From: Mermis nigrescens
Taxonomy: Eukaryota > Nematoda > Enoplea > Mermithida > Mermithidae
Length of the DNA: 64,000 nucleotides
Assembly (NCBI GenBank): GCA_036768485.1
Contig: JAVLUZ010000143.1
Coordinates: 248,001-312,000 of the forward strand
Direction of reading: 5' to 3'
The position numbers and the translations under genes are program-made. Shown here piece by piece: positions 49,749-61,100 of this stretch; the stretch's first letter is position 1; each line of letters begins with the position of its first letter. Under the pieces are notes generated by a model. The model was not told the DNA's origin. It made no database searches and saw only the letters and a program-made list of their open reading frames with translations.

Positions 49749-50320
49749 GTAAATTGATTTACTAGCGATTAAGATAATATAATGAAAGCATAACGTTTTG
49801 AAGATTGTCAAAGAAAGTGATTTAAAGAATACTTTACATACATTATATGGTTCCAAACGATACCCAAACAACTACCTGTGTGCATAAATGGCTAAACTTA
49901 AGAATATGGTACTTTCGGAAAAGGTGCAAAACGAATATGGAATGCCAAAATTTTTTTGCCAAAATGATAGAACATGATAAATTGAAGCGCGGAAAGAAAA
50001 TTTGGTGAAAATCTGAGCCATATTTGCAAAGTTGCAGGCAACTCTCGATTTGAGTGTTGCGTGGGACGATTAAACGACTCGATCCAAGGGCTTACACATT
50101 TGTCAGAAATAAATAATATGGGCTGAAATAACGGAAGGAAGCATAGTAATGAAGGAGAAAAGGGAAAAAAGGCGCGGAAAGTCGTTTGAAATTTTAAAAA
50201 AAACTTTAAAAAATTTTCAGATTGTTTTGCATGTTTTTTCGGTTTTACTCGAAAATCTAAGTTTTTTGCTTCTATTATACTCAGGCTTAGGCTTAGTATA
50301 TCTAAAAGGTGTTTCAAGCT

Positions 50321-50480
50321 GCTTAGGTCGAGGTCGCTCCCGCTCAGGTCGATTTATTGATGCTTAGGTCGATGTATTGATGCTCAGATCGATGTATAGA
50401 TGCTTAGGTCGATGTATAGATGCTTAGGTGGATGTATAGATGCTCAGGTCAATTTATAGATGCTTAGGTCGATGCATAGC
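50321..50480. repeat. 20-bp minisatellite, about eight units
   Basis: The unit TGCTTAGGTCGATGTATAGA repeats in exact 20-bp register with few changes. Related GCTTAGGTCGAG and CTTAGGCCGAGAAGG pieces lie just before it and again at 54398-54430, beyond the long repeat unit. Confidence 0.85.
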
Positions 50481-53236
50481 TGTCAATTGGGTATCTACAT
50501 GTGATTCTGCATTCAGCTGTTTGAATCATAGGTAGCGCGTTAGCGCGTACCTATAATATACTTGGGTACCCCCAACACCTGGGCACCCCCCCCTACAGCT
50601 ATAACGGGACACTTCTGGAAGGTGCGGTTTTTTTTAAAAGAAAGATAATAAAAAATTCGCTGCCCGTGTTTTTTTGTTTTTCTTGAAACTCAAAATTGAC
50701 TGTGTAAAGAAGGTGTAAAGTTTTTGTGTAACGTTATAACATAGGACAAATTTTGGGACCTTTTTACTGCGGCATGTGGACAACTGAGTATTGATGACTC
50801 GAAGGATTGAACAGAATAGGATAATAGAGGGATGAATTCTACAGATGACACTTTTTTTGTTTTTTGAAATTCGCATTATTTATCGAACGGCAGTGTAAAG
50901 AGTGCGAAAATCTGGGGTGAAAAAGCACTTTTTGGTCGAGTTTTCAACCTTCCTATGTCCGATACTAACTCCGGTTATGAGGTTTTTAAAATGTTTTCTG
51001 ACAGAAATGTAGAGCGGATCAAGGGCTACATTCTGCATATAAGCAAAGTCTTCTATGCTCTATGGTGAGTTAGATCCTGGGGTTTAAAGTTTACACTCTA
51101 GTGGATGGTGTAAAAAAACGGATTTTAACTAAGATTTCTCTGCCAAATTTTTCCGCTTATGAGTCAGTGCAAATCGAAGACAGCATTAATAAAGTGCCTC
51201 ACAGGGGCTAAACATCGCAGCAAACCGCATTTAAAAAAACGCAATATTGAGTTATTTATGGGGTGTAAAGTTCGAAATCAGAGGTAAAAATGGGCTAAAA
51301 AACACGTTTTTTCCGAAGTTTGATTGATAAATCATGCCAAATAATTTTTGCAACAGAATTTTGGCACACAGGAATGTACTACGATTTAAAAGCTACAAAT
51401 TGTACCAAACCGAATTTCTTTAAACTCAATGGGGAGTTCGGTACGGAATTTTAAAGTTTACAGTGTTCTAAATGATGGAAAATACGTTTTTGTTGCGTTT
51501 TTTGTTCGCCACTTTCTCCGTCCAGAAGTCGGGATAAGTCTAATAGAATAAAAATAAAGTGCTTTATATCGGGTGCATGTCAAAGCAAATTGTCTATACA
51601 TTAATATTTAGCGAGTGTAAAGTCAAAAATTTGGAGTTTTAAATGCGTTTCTGTCTTGTTTTTTCTGCCTGCTTCTCCGGTTACGAGTCAGGGACACGTT
51701 TATCAAGTCTAGAAATGGACCAGGAATCAAATTTGATATGCCAGTCTGGCGCATATGTTTACACTCTACGGTGTTGTAAAGTAGTTTACACCAATTGTTA
51801 GTTTGCCCATAGAACATTATGTAGACTTAATTTTTTCATAAATATTAATCGTAATATCGGAACAATATCAAAATTACGAATCTGACTAAAATCTTCTTTT
51901 ACACTAGGTGTTTACATGAAGTTTACACTACATATATATTTATCTTCGTTTTTGAGCATTCCTGAAACCTAATTTTTTCTTGGAGCCTAGAAGTTTTCAA
52001 AGGATCAAATGTGAGACGTCACGTAGGCGCGTTTGTTTACATCCAACAGTGATGTAAAGTAGTTTACATTCATTGTTTATATGTCCTCAGACCATTGTAG
52101 AGACATAATTTTTTCATGAATGTTGATCATAATATCCGAGTAATTTTTTACACTGCATGTTAGCCTTTGTTCTAGAGCATTGCAAAATCGAAATTTTTCC
52201 TGAGATATAAAAATTTACAGGGAATGAAATATATACGTCAATTGGGCGCGCTTGCTTACACTCAGCAGTATTGCAAAGTGGTTTAAACCTAATGTTTATT
52301 GTCTTTAAAACATTATGGAGACTCATTTTTCCATAAATGTTGAAAGAAATATCGGAGCAATATCAAAATTACGAATCCGACTAAAATATTCTTTACGCTA
52401 TGTGTTTGTGTAAAGTTTACGTTACGTGTTAACCCTAATTCGATAGACTTGCAGAGACTTTGTAACTGAAGTCAAGAAATTTTCAAGGATTCATATGTGA
52501 GACATCAATTAAGTGAGTTTGTTTACCCTCAAAAGTAATCTAAAGTGATTTAAAAATTATGTTCAAGTGTCCTTAGATCATTGAAGAGATGTAATTTTGT
52601 CTTAAATGGGTTGCATTAAAGTTAAATCTTTCTTAGCCGTGTTTATAATATGTTTCACAAAATCTTGCACATGGAGAGCTATCGTTTAATTGATGTAAAT
52701 TGCCTGCAAAAGTGGTTTAAAATGAACCAGCAATCACACTACTGTGCACAGAAGTCGACAAAGATATACAGCTTTATTGTAATCATGTACATTAATAAGC
52801 CGTAAACTGTTAGTATTCTCTACACCTAGTAGTTGTGTAAAGTTTGCACTATTCATTTGTTGTTAATATGTAGTCTATACTACAAATTTATTTTACTACC
52901 AAATCAAAGCGTTAGTGTTCCTTACATTTGATATTTGCGTGAAGTTTTTGAATTTTTGCCGAAAATCTTTGCCTTCTAATTTACCAACATCCCGCCTTTT
53001 CCATTTTCTTGAAGTTTAAAATCTTTTATAATTCTCTCATAATTTAATGGTAGGTTTTAACTTTAAGTTTCTCTTGGTTTACAACTCTCGCTTAGCAAGC
53101 TCATTTTTCAAAACTTTTTCATAGTGATCAGATTAGTTGCGTTTAGTTTGGAATTGGTGGATGGTCGTTATTTTATTACTCGGCTTAAATAAACCAAGTG
53201 ACTATCTTTTGATTATTTTCTTCATCGCAAATTCAA

Positions 53237-53322
53237 ACACCCAATTTTCAATTTGAAAATTGACCCAATTTTCAATTTGAAAATTGATCCAATTTTCAAT
53301 TTGAAAATTGAAAATTGGGTGT
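53237..53322. repeat. AT-rich foldback with nested 23-bp palindromic units
   Basis: Three tandem CAATTTTCAATTTGAAAATTG palindromic units, enclosed by ACACCCAATTTTC and GAAAATTGGGTGT, which pair. The equivalent place in copy B (about 28530) has only a short degenerate form. Confidence 0.75.
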
Positions 53323-53629
53323 TTTCAATTTCAAAAGTCACAACACATTGTGCTTGTGTATTGATTGAGTGAGGATTTGCAATGTGAATTCGTTGGTTAA
53401 ATTTTTGTGCTTGATTATAAGTGAACTGCACATTAAGAAGAAATAACTTAATGCAGTTTTAATTTGAAAATGGATGGTGTCAATAAGGTTGTCTTGTTTA
53501 AAAAGGATAATGCTGATGTTAAGAACAATATTGTTTTCCGCGTTCTTGGACTGTTGTCATTATTGTGGCATGTTACTGATTGTGTTTACTGACTGATGTA
53601 CTGAAATCACGCTAATTAAAAGTAGTGTA

Positions 53630-54390
53630 CTAGCAAAGAAAAATGCTCCGATGGAACAAAAAAGATGAATATACTTGGAATTGTGGATTATTATGGATGT
53701 AAAAGGAGGGGACTAGGAAAAATCTACCTAAAGTCGGAAAATCTGCTAAAAATCACACTTTCTCTAAGCAACGCAAAAAATCGATGTATATTCTGCGGCC
53801 TCTAAAAAAGTGTCTTTTTTAAATAATGTTCGAAGTTTCAGATAAGAGTGTATAAACGAAATCTATCAAGGTTACTTTTTTAAATTGCTGGCACCTGATT
53901 GATAGAAAACTAAGAGGTATTGTATTTAAAGTTGTTTTGTTTTATGAGCATTATAGCAAGCAAAGCAGGAGCCGATTGATTAGTGCACACAATCGTTTCG
54001 GGCATGCTAGTGTATCTACATTAAGTCTGTTTCAAGTCAACTTACGTGTTTCCTACTGTTTTTAACCAACCATGTCTTCAATTGTCTTCGATGTTTGCTA
54101 TTTCATTCAATTGGCTTGGAAGACTGTTAGTTTACTTAATATCATTTCCCATAGCTACTGCATAGCTAACGTGCTGCTGTTTCAATCATTGTTATGGTTG
54201 AATATTTATTTTAATCTGTTGGCCGCAGAATATACATCGATTTTTTGCGTTGCTTAGAGAAAGTGTGATTTTTAGCAGATTTTCCGACTTTAGGTAGATT
54301 TTTCCTAGTCCCCTCCTTTTACATCCATAATAATCCACAATTCCAAGTATATTCATCTTTTTTGTTCCATCGGAGCATTTTCTTTGCTAG
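53630..54390. mobile_element. TIR element 3 (761 bp)
   Basis: Ends CTAGCAAAGAAAAATGCTCC and its near-complement; TIRs of about 180 bp. TA precedes it (53628-53629) but TC follows. The interior equals the reverse complement of element 2, without the hAT-like insertion; the empty site is at 53924-53931. No transposase. Confidence 0.75.
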
Positions 54391-54828
54391 TCTTCAAATA
54401 CTTAGGCCGAGAAGGTGCTTGTTTAGGTCGAGAAAAGGCTAATTAAAGAAACCCATAGCTTTTGTAATATTGATCATAGACGGATGACATTTTTTTCCGC
54501 GCTTGCTTTTAACATGTTCTAAGTACTTGGCAAAAAAATCCGCTCTTCTGAAGTTTATTTGTTAGTATTCAGAAAGTACCATATATTCTTAAGTTACTCC
54601 TGCATAAATTACGGTTTTATGAATGCGAAATAATATTAAATCTGGATCAACTCTCAGAAAAGATGAATTATTCGTCCAAAAATGCTAACTTAAACAGACT
54701 TTGATTATGAGTTGCTTCAAAATTTTCATATAAAACATATTGTTTGATAGGGTCGAAGGTTCTGAATCGAAAAAATAAGAATTTTGATTGGGCCGTGATT
54801 GCTTGAAAGTTACAGCCGTCGTTTTTTC
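54391..54828. other. Intergenic DNA without recognisable genes
   Basis: Starts with CTTAGGCCGAG minisatellite relics, then unremarkable AT-rich sequence. Confidence 0.45.
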
Positions 54829-55117
54829 ATGCACGTAGGGGGAAGGTTTGGGGGTTTCGACCCCCTAGAATGACAAAAAAATTTAAAATTTATCGGTGAA
54901 AATCAGACAAAAATGAAGGCCAAAAACGGATGAAAATTGAAAATTTTCTTTAAAAGTACTTCAAATTGACTAGAAACTGTGTAATAATGCAGTCTGAACA
55001 CTATTTTCGCTTAAACCAGTTTTCGAAGTCATTTTGGCCTAAAAAAGATAAATTTTTCACTTCTCCCCAGACTGGCTAACCCCCCCTAGATCGGCCATGC
55101 TATCCATCTATGCTTTG
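54829..55117. mobile_element. MITE-like element, M2 family
   Basis: From TCATGCACGTAGGGGG to CTATCCATCTATG, with the M2 core (TTAAACCAGTTTTCGAAGTCA) present. Clean target copies were not seen. Confidence 0.5.
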
Positions 55118-55339
55118 TAACCAACGTACCCTCCTCACAAGTCTGTACTTGCCCTGTACTCCTCCGACGGGCAGCAGGTGAACTAGATTGTCGTAAAAAA
55201 CTTAAGTTCCAATTTAAGTTCTAACTTGACGAGTTCGGACTTAATGTTTTATTGAAACCGACGTAAGTTCGGACTTTTCCTAGTTCGTACTTTAGGACTT
55301 AAGTTCGGACTTAAGCTTATCATAGTAAAACCGACCCCT

Positions 55340-55700
55340 TGTACTACATGGGAATTTCGGGTGAATCAGCCTAAAAATTATTTAAAAAGTACCTTTTTTG
55401 GGCTAGAAAACGATGGGTACACGTCAAAAACACTGTTTTTTGACGTTTCAGACAATGCTCGTTCTTTTTAGAACATAAAACCGTAAAAAATTGAGTAAAT
55501 TGAACAAAATGTGGTCAAAAAATGTGTGTATGGCGCGGGATGCCGAAATTTGAGATTTTTGAGCCAAAAATGGGCTAAAAACGCTTAAAGAGACACCTTT
55601 TTTACAACTTTTACCAACTTTTACAAAAAATCGATAATTCTGGGGGTCGTCGCCGCCACTTTGCGGGAGGTCAGCTGCCATTCTGGAGGGTCACATCCCC
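55340..55700. repeat. Diverged dispersed repeat, M5, reverse orientation
   Basis: Complement of the repeat at 1380-1780: GGCGCGGGATGCCGAAATTTG, then AAAAATGGGCTAAAAACGC. The 77-codon ORF over it is repeat sequence. Confidence 0.5.
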
Positions 55701-56964
55701 CCTAACCCCCAAGAAAACGTCTGGTTATTCCAACCTTTTTGTGTAGGTACCAGCTTAGGCTTATGTAAACCCTCGTAGGCCAGAAGACTAAAAAATTGTT
55801 TCTGTTTTCTTTGGCACTCCCTGGGCTGGATAGCATTAATCTTCAAATGGACTATTACTTTTCAAACAGTAAGGATCGAATCAAAATTATTTTTCTTGAG
55901 CTCAGGATTTTTGACTATCAGGAAATATGCTTAATTTTGATATTTTTGATTATTACCAATTTCATTTTTTTCCCTTGATCCACTTGGGAAAATGCAATTT
56001 CAAAAAGGCTGCAATTTTTGAAATATTTGCTACCGACCAATAAAAGTTTTTCGTTCGACTCAGCTCCGCATGGCTCGTTTATCTATCACAAAATGTGTTC
56101 GTTTGTGTTTGGAGTAGCCCATATTTGCCATATTGAGCTAAATTTTTGACTTAATCTGAGACATCAATTTCATAAAATTGTACATAAATTTTTTTTTTAA
56201 ATGATTTTATTCTAGTTTTATCCAATATAGTCTATTAATTGACTGAGAAACGATTGTCAGTCTTCCAATTTGCGAATTACCTGCGAGCTCACGCATATGC
56301 TCGCATTCCCATTTTTCAACCAAAGCTGGCAAAGTCGTCGTAAAAATGGCAAATTTTAGGAGTAATTACGCCCGGTCCAAAAGAAGCTGGACCTAAATTA
56401 GGTCTGGGTACCAAGGAAGCTGCTGCAATTTTTGAGATAGGACTGATGTCTGTAGTCAAAGTAAAGGCGAAGAAGGGATGAATAATGGAGGATCAGAGTT
56501 CCGAATTTCATCCATATATGTATGTACAGGCGCATATTAGTAATAGATTGTCTCACTGCATCTTTGATCAATATGTATGAAAGTATTTAAATACTATTTT
56601 TCTCAGCTTTATATACTAACCGTTAACTGCATTCTCCTGGATATTAACCATGAATTCAGTAAAAATTTTCTTAAAGTCTTCACCTATAATCGCAGTGCAG
56701 GGCAAAAGCGTTTTGAATGCACATTTCAGAGCTGAGACTTTTCCAATTGCGAAGTCAAAACAAAGCTGTTATACAAACCAAAACAACCAATAGTTGTGCG
56801 AGTGGAGTGGAGAAACGGAATATTCTATTCTTTGATTTACCTTTGTCTACTGGTTTGATTTGACTTTTGCAATTGGAAAAGTCTTATCTCTGATATGCAT
56901 ATATGCCTTTAATTGTACAAGTGTAAAACAAATTTTAAATTAATGAGTAAAGCCCGGTTCAGGA
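55701..56964. other. Intergenic DNA without recognisable genes
   Basis: One 60-codon ORF at 55796-55978 is hydrophobic but lacks family features. No RNA gene or clean transposon end. Confidence 0.45.
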
Positions 56965-57170
56965 GTAAAAGTCGGCGATATCGTCGATTTTTGTCGGCGA
57001 TATCGCCGATTTCACCGATTCAGTCGGGGAAGTCGTCGATATCGCCGACAAAATCGGGAAAGTCGGCGATATCGCCGACGAAAGTCGGGAAAGTCGGCGA
57101 TATCGCCGACGAAAGTCGGGAAAGTCGGCGATATCGCCGACTGAAATCGGGAAAGTCGGCAATAGATGAC
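56965..57170. repeat. 31-bp minisatellite containing a perfect 18-bp palindrome
   Basis: The unit is GGGAAAGTCGGCGATATCG followed by CCGACGAAAGTC, in a 31-bp register at 57061, 57092 and 57123, with diverged units before. Each unit contains GTCGGCGATATCGCCGAC, its own reverse complement. Short relatives are at 57195-57215 and 63878-64000. ORFs here are repeat translations. Confidence 0.85.
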
Positions 57171-57587
57171 CAGCACAACAGAACATAAACCGACTAAAAT
57201 CGGGAAAGTTGGCAATAGGTACTCGTACATACATAATTTTTAACGCGTACCCTTTGTTTTTAGCCCAAAAAGGGGCTCCAGGAAAAATTTTTGCTTTCCA
57301 CCCCTCCCCCAGAAATTTTTTACTGTGCATGTCTGCGGCCAAGTCAGCAATTTTCTGGGAAAAATAGGGCAGAAATAGGGACAAAAGGTGATAAAAATCG
57401 CAATTTTTTCACAAGTGTCTGAATTTCGTTCTTTATCATGAATTGTGGTAGAATTGGCGCTAATTTGACTTATCTAGCACTTTTTCAGTCGTTTTTGGCC
57501 CTCAAAACTGAAAAATTTCGACCTTATGCCACCGGCTGACCCCCCAGATTGACCATGCTGTGCTTCTATGGTCTGGAGGCTCTGAGC

Positions 57588-57833
57588 CACACGTGGGCGT
57601 GGGGGTTTGGGTGTATGCACACCCCCAGAATGCAAAACACACAACATGAAAACCAGAATACCTCCCAGAAATCGATTTTCGAATTTTTTTTAGCATTTGC
57701 CGCGATTTTTTGTGCCAATGAATAGCGCGCGATGAGAAATATCGAAAAATGGTGCTTTTCCGCCCTACCACCATTTTTTGACCTTTTAAAAATTTTTTAC
57801 ACTCCCCCAGAATTTTCGTGCTGCCCACGTATG
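57588..57833. mobile_element. MITE-like element, M1 family
   Basis: From CACACGTGGGCGTGGGGG to GCTGCCCACGTATG. Same orientation and core as 3233-3463. It adjoins an M2 fragment that ends near 57571 and M3-like text follows at 57834-57930, so several MITEs are stacked here. Confidence 0.7.
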
Positions 57834-58100
57834 CTGGGCCCCAGAATCTGAAAGTCCCCTAAAAATCAATTGGACCTCGCGAATTCAATGTTTAATGCGG
57901 ATTTTTGGCATTTTGGCCCCCATTGGACTTGTAGGTACGTACATACGCATGTACATACAAATATGTAATAGCACAAAGTGTCAAGATGTGTGCAGAAAAG
58001 TCAGTTGAGTGTCTCAGCTAATCTAAAATTCATGACGTAATATCGCAAGCAGTATAGCTTTTTCTGTACTCGCAGCTAAAAGTACGTAATATGTGTTAAT
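57834..58100. other. Repeat-bearing flank of the LINE
   Basis: 57834-57930 resembles the middle of M3 elements. The rest is unremarkable and ends with the left target copy (58086-58100). Confidence 0.4.
58086..58100. repeat. Left target-site duplication of the LINE
   Basis: GTAATATGTGTTAAT, identical to 63277-63291 at the other end of the element. The exact match over 15 bp marks both insertion boundaries and points to a recent insertion. Confidence 0.9.
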
Positions 58101-58191
58101 GATAGTGATAGTGATAGTGATAAAGGGGTGGGCGCAAGCCCTTCACGCAGGCTAAGAAGCCCATTGTGTACCCCATGGAAACTTTTGAGAG

Positions 58192-61100
58192 CTAGTCGCA
58201 CAAACGTTTTGAGGCTTTAATAAACCCCAAAAGTTGAGCAACAGGCTCCTGTAAAACGGCCGAGGGTTCAATATGTGGAGCATGGAAGAACCTAGCTCTC
58301 AATTTATCAAACCCAGGGCAGTGACAAAGGAAGTGGATAGAATCCTCTTCTGTGAGCAGACATTTTGCGCATTTGGGGTTGTCAGAAACCCCAATAGTAC
58401 ACAGGTGTCTGTTGAGGGGACAGTGTCCAGTTAAGAGACCAGTTACTGTCTTAAGCAGCTTACGATCTAAGCTGATCAAGGAGCTGGCTATTTTCTTGCA
58501 TGGCTTCTCCATAAAGGATCTGGCCTGACGGCAAGTCTTTTGCTCACTCCAATATTGAACATGTTGTTCCCTGACCCAGCTGTTGATGTCAGCCTTAGCA
58601 ACAGCTCTGGAGACAGCAACTACCGGTTCTGGGCCAATATGTTTACGTGCTGATCCCATTTTTGCAGCATGATCCGCAAATTCATTGCCCTCAATGCCGC
58701 AGTGACCTGGGACCCATAATAATTTGACATTGTTATCCTGCGAGAGTTCTTGCAAAGCAAGAACACACTCGAGAACTAACTTTGAAGACACTTTTGGAGA
58801 TAGAAGTGACTTCAGAGCAGATTGACTGTCAGAGCAAATAAAGATGTTCTCATTTCTGAGGGCCATCAATTCTCTGCTACGGCAGCATTGTAAAATAGCG
58901 AGTATTTCTGCCTGAAAGACAGTACACATACTGCCTAAGGTAAAATACCGCATCTGTTTTAACTTCTGGAAATAGATGCCCGCGCCTGAGGTATTCACAA
59001 AGCGTGATCCATCAGTGTAGCAGACAATTCCAGGAGGCGAGAGAATATTCACTCTAGATTTTTCCCAGTCATCCCTAGTGGGAAACTGAATGGTATAAAG
59101 TCTACCAAAAATAAATTTTGGTACAATAAAGTCACTTGGCATTTTGAGTACTGGCCTATTGGCCTTAGCCCAAACAGCATTGTGACCTACAACCTTGCCT
59201 TTTGCATTCCAACTGCCAGCTATGTTTAGTCGATATGCAGCTGCCCTTGCACAACCCTCCACAAAGATATGCAGGGGAGGCAGGTCCAGCAAGACTTCCA
59301 TGGCTGCAGTCGGTGTGGTGCACATGGCACTACAAATGCTGAGGCAAGCCATTCTATGTAAATGACTAAGCTGACATTTCACAGTAGACAAGTGTGCACG
59401 AGGCCACCAGATTAGTGAAGCATAGGTGATCATGGGTCTAATCACAGACACGAAAAGCCATCGCATGACCTGTGGTGATAGACCCCAGGATTTTCCTACA
59501 GCTCTACGACATTGCCAGAATGCATTAACAGCCTTCTGACATTTGACCTCTACATGATTGCGCCAGTTTAATTTTTGGTCCAAAATAAGTCCCAAAAATT
59601 TGACCTGGTTTGCACGTTGTAGTGGCATACCATAGAAAATTGGTGGTTTAAACCCATCAAGTTTCCGTTTATGAGTGAATAGCACCATTTCGGTTTTCTG
59701 TGGGTTCACAGATAGACCATTATGGTGACACCACTGTTCCACCTTGGCTAAACCATTTTCCATAAGTGAGGAAATGGTGTCAAGGAACCTTCCAGTAACA
59801 AGGATTGCCAAATCATCAGCATATCCTTGACTGTAGAGGCCAGACTTTTGCAAATTCTGCAAAAGTTCGTCCACCACAAGGCACCACAGCAAAGGAGATA
59901 GTACACCTCCTTGTGGACAGCCTTTTGTGGTAGTAAAGATCATGCTGTCTCCACAAGAGTCAGTCATGATATGGCGAAATCTTAGCATAGCATCAATCCA
60001 TTTAACAATGGTCTGATGTACGCCATGATTGGATGCTGCTTTGCAGATAGCATTGAAGGTTGTATTGTCAAATGCCCCTTCAATGTCCAGAAAAACGCCC
60101 AGTGTGAATTGTTTGTTGTCTAATGCCCGTTCAATCCTAGAAACTAGTTCATGAAGGGCCGTATCAACAGACTTTCCACACTGATACGCATGTTGTGTAA
60201 CATGTAAAGGATGTTCCAGCAAGGGACCATCTCTTATAAAGCGATCGATTAATCTTTCCATACACTTCAGTAAGAAGGAGGAAAGACTAATTGGTCTGAA
60301 GGATTTCGCCAGGTCATAGGAACTACGCCCTGGCTTAGGAATAAAGATGACCTTTACTTGTCGCCAGGCTATTGGAACATAGCCAAGTGCTAGGCATCTT
60401 CGATAAATATTCACTAGGGGTCTCACCAGCATGTCCAGTCCTTCCTGCAAAAGAGCTGGAAAAATGCCATCAACCCCTGGAGTCTTGTAAGGTTCGAAAG
60501 ACTTTACAGCCCAGCGAACCTTATCAGGTGTTATCACCCTGCAGGCCAGAACTTGGTCACCAAAGCCAGAAAAACTGGTTGGGCCCAATGTGTCCGGATA
60601 TGCCTCATTTCCAACTGCAAAGCTGCCAGGAAAATGAGTGTCAAGAAGGTGAAGCAGGGTTTCCCTTCGGTTGAGTGTATATTGACCCGAAGGTAGTTTT
60701 AATGAGCCAACTTCACCTACTTGTGGTTTACATAAAATGCGGCGAAGCCTAGCAGCATCCGACATTTTATCAATGTTGGAGCAGTAGTCCTGCCAGCACA
60801 AAAGCTTTCTAGTGCGTATAAGATGCTTATACTCCTGTCGAACCTTGCGATAATCAGCCCAATCGGAAACTGATTGAGATAATTTTGCTTGATTCCAAGC
60901 TCTCCTACTTTTCTTACGGAGGTCTTGGAGCTCTCTATTCCACCAGGGAATAGGTTTGCTCTTTTCCCTCTGTAATCTGCAGGAGTACTCATAAGAGGAT
61001 GTAAGAGCTTGCTGTACAAAGTCAACAGCACCCTCTACGTCCTCTTTTGTTGAGCAACTAGGAGCCCAAGAACCCAAGCGACTACCAAGGTGCTGCTTAA

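Larger units (their letters stand above)
50526..54390 (+). repeat. Long noncoding repeat unit, copy D (most complete)
   Basis: 3.9 kb. It starts at the hairpin GGTAGCGCG / CGCGTACC with TATAATATACTTGGGTACC. Then come repeated GTGTAAAG / TTTACAC motifs, three to four internal tandem units of about 270 bp (anchors near 51774, 52040, 52271 and 52540), a segment shared with copy B (52660-53245), a foldback (53237-53322), a segment shared with copy C (53515-53627), and TIR element 3 at the right end. No protein domain was found. It sits beside CTTAGGTCGA-type minisatellite sequence on both sides. Confidence 0.7.

Noticed and set aside
50321..50480. CRISPR-like array
   Set aside because: Units are contiguous 20-bp tandem repeats without spacers, in a eukaryotic setting.
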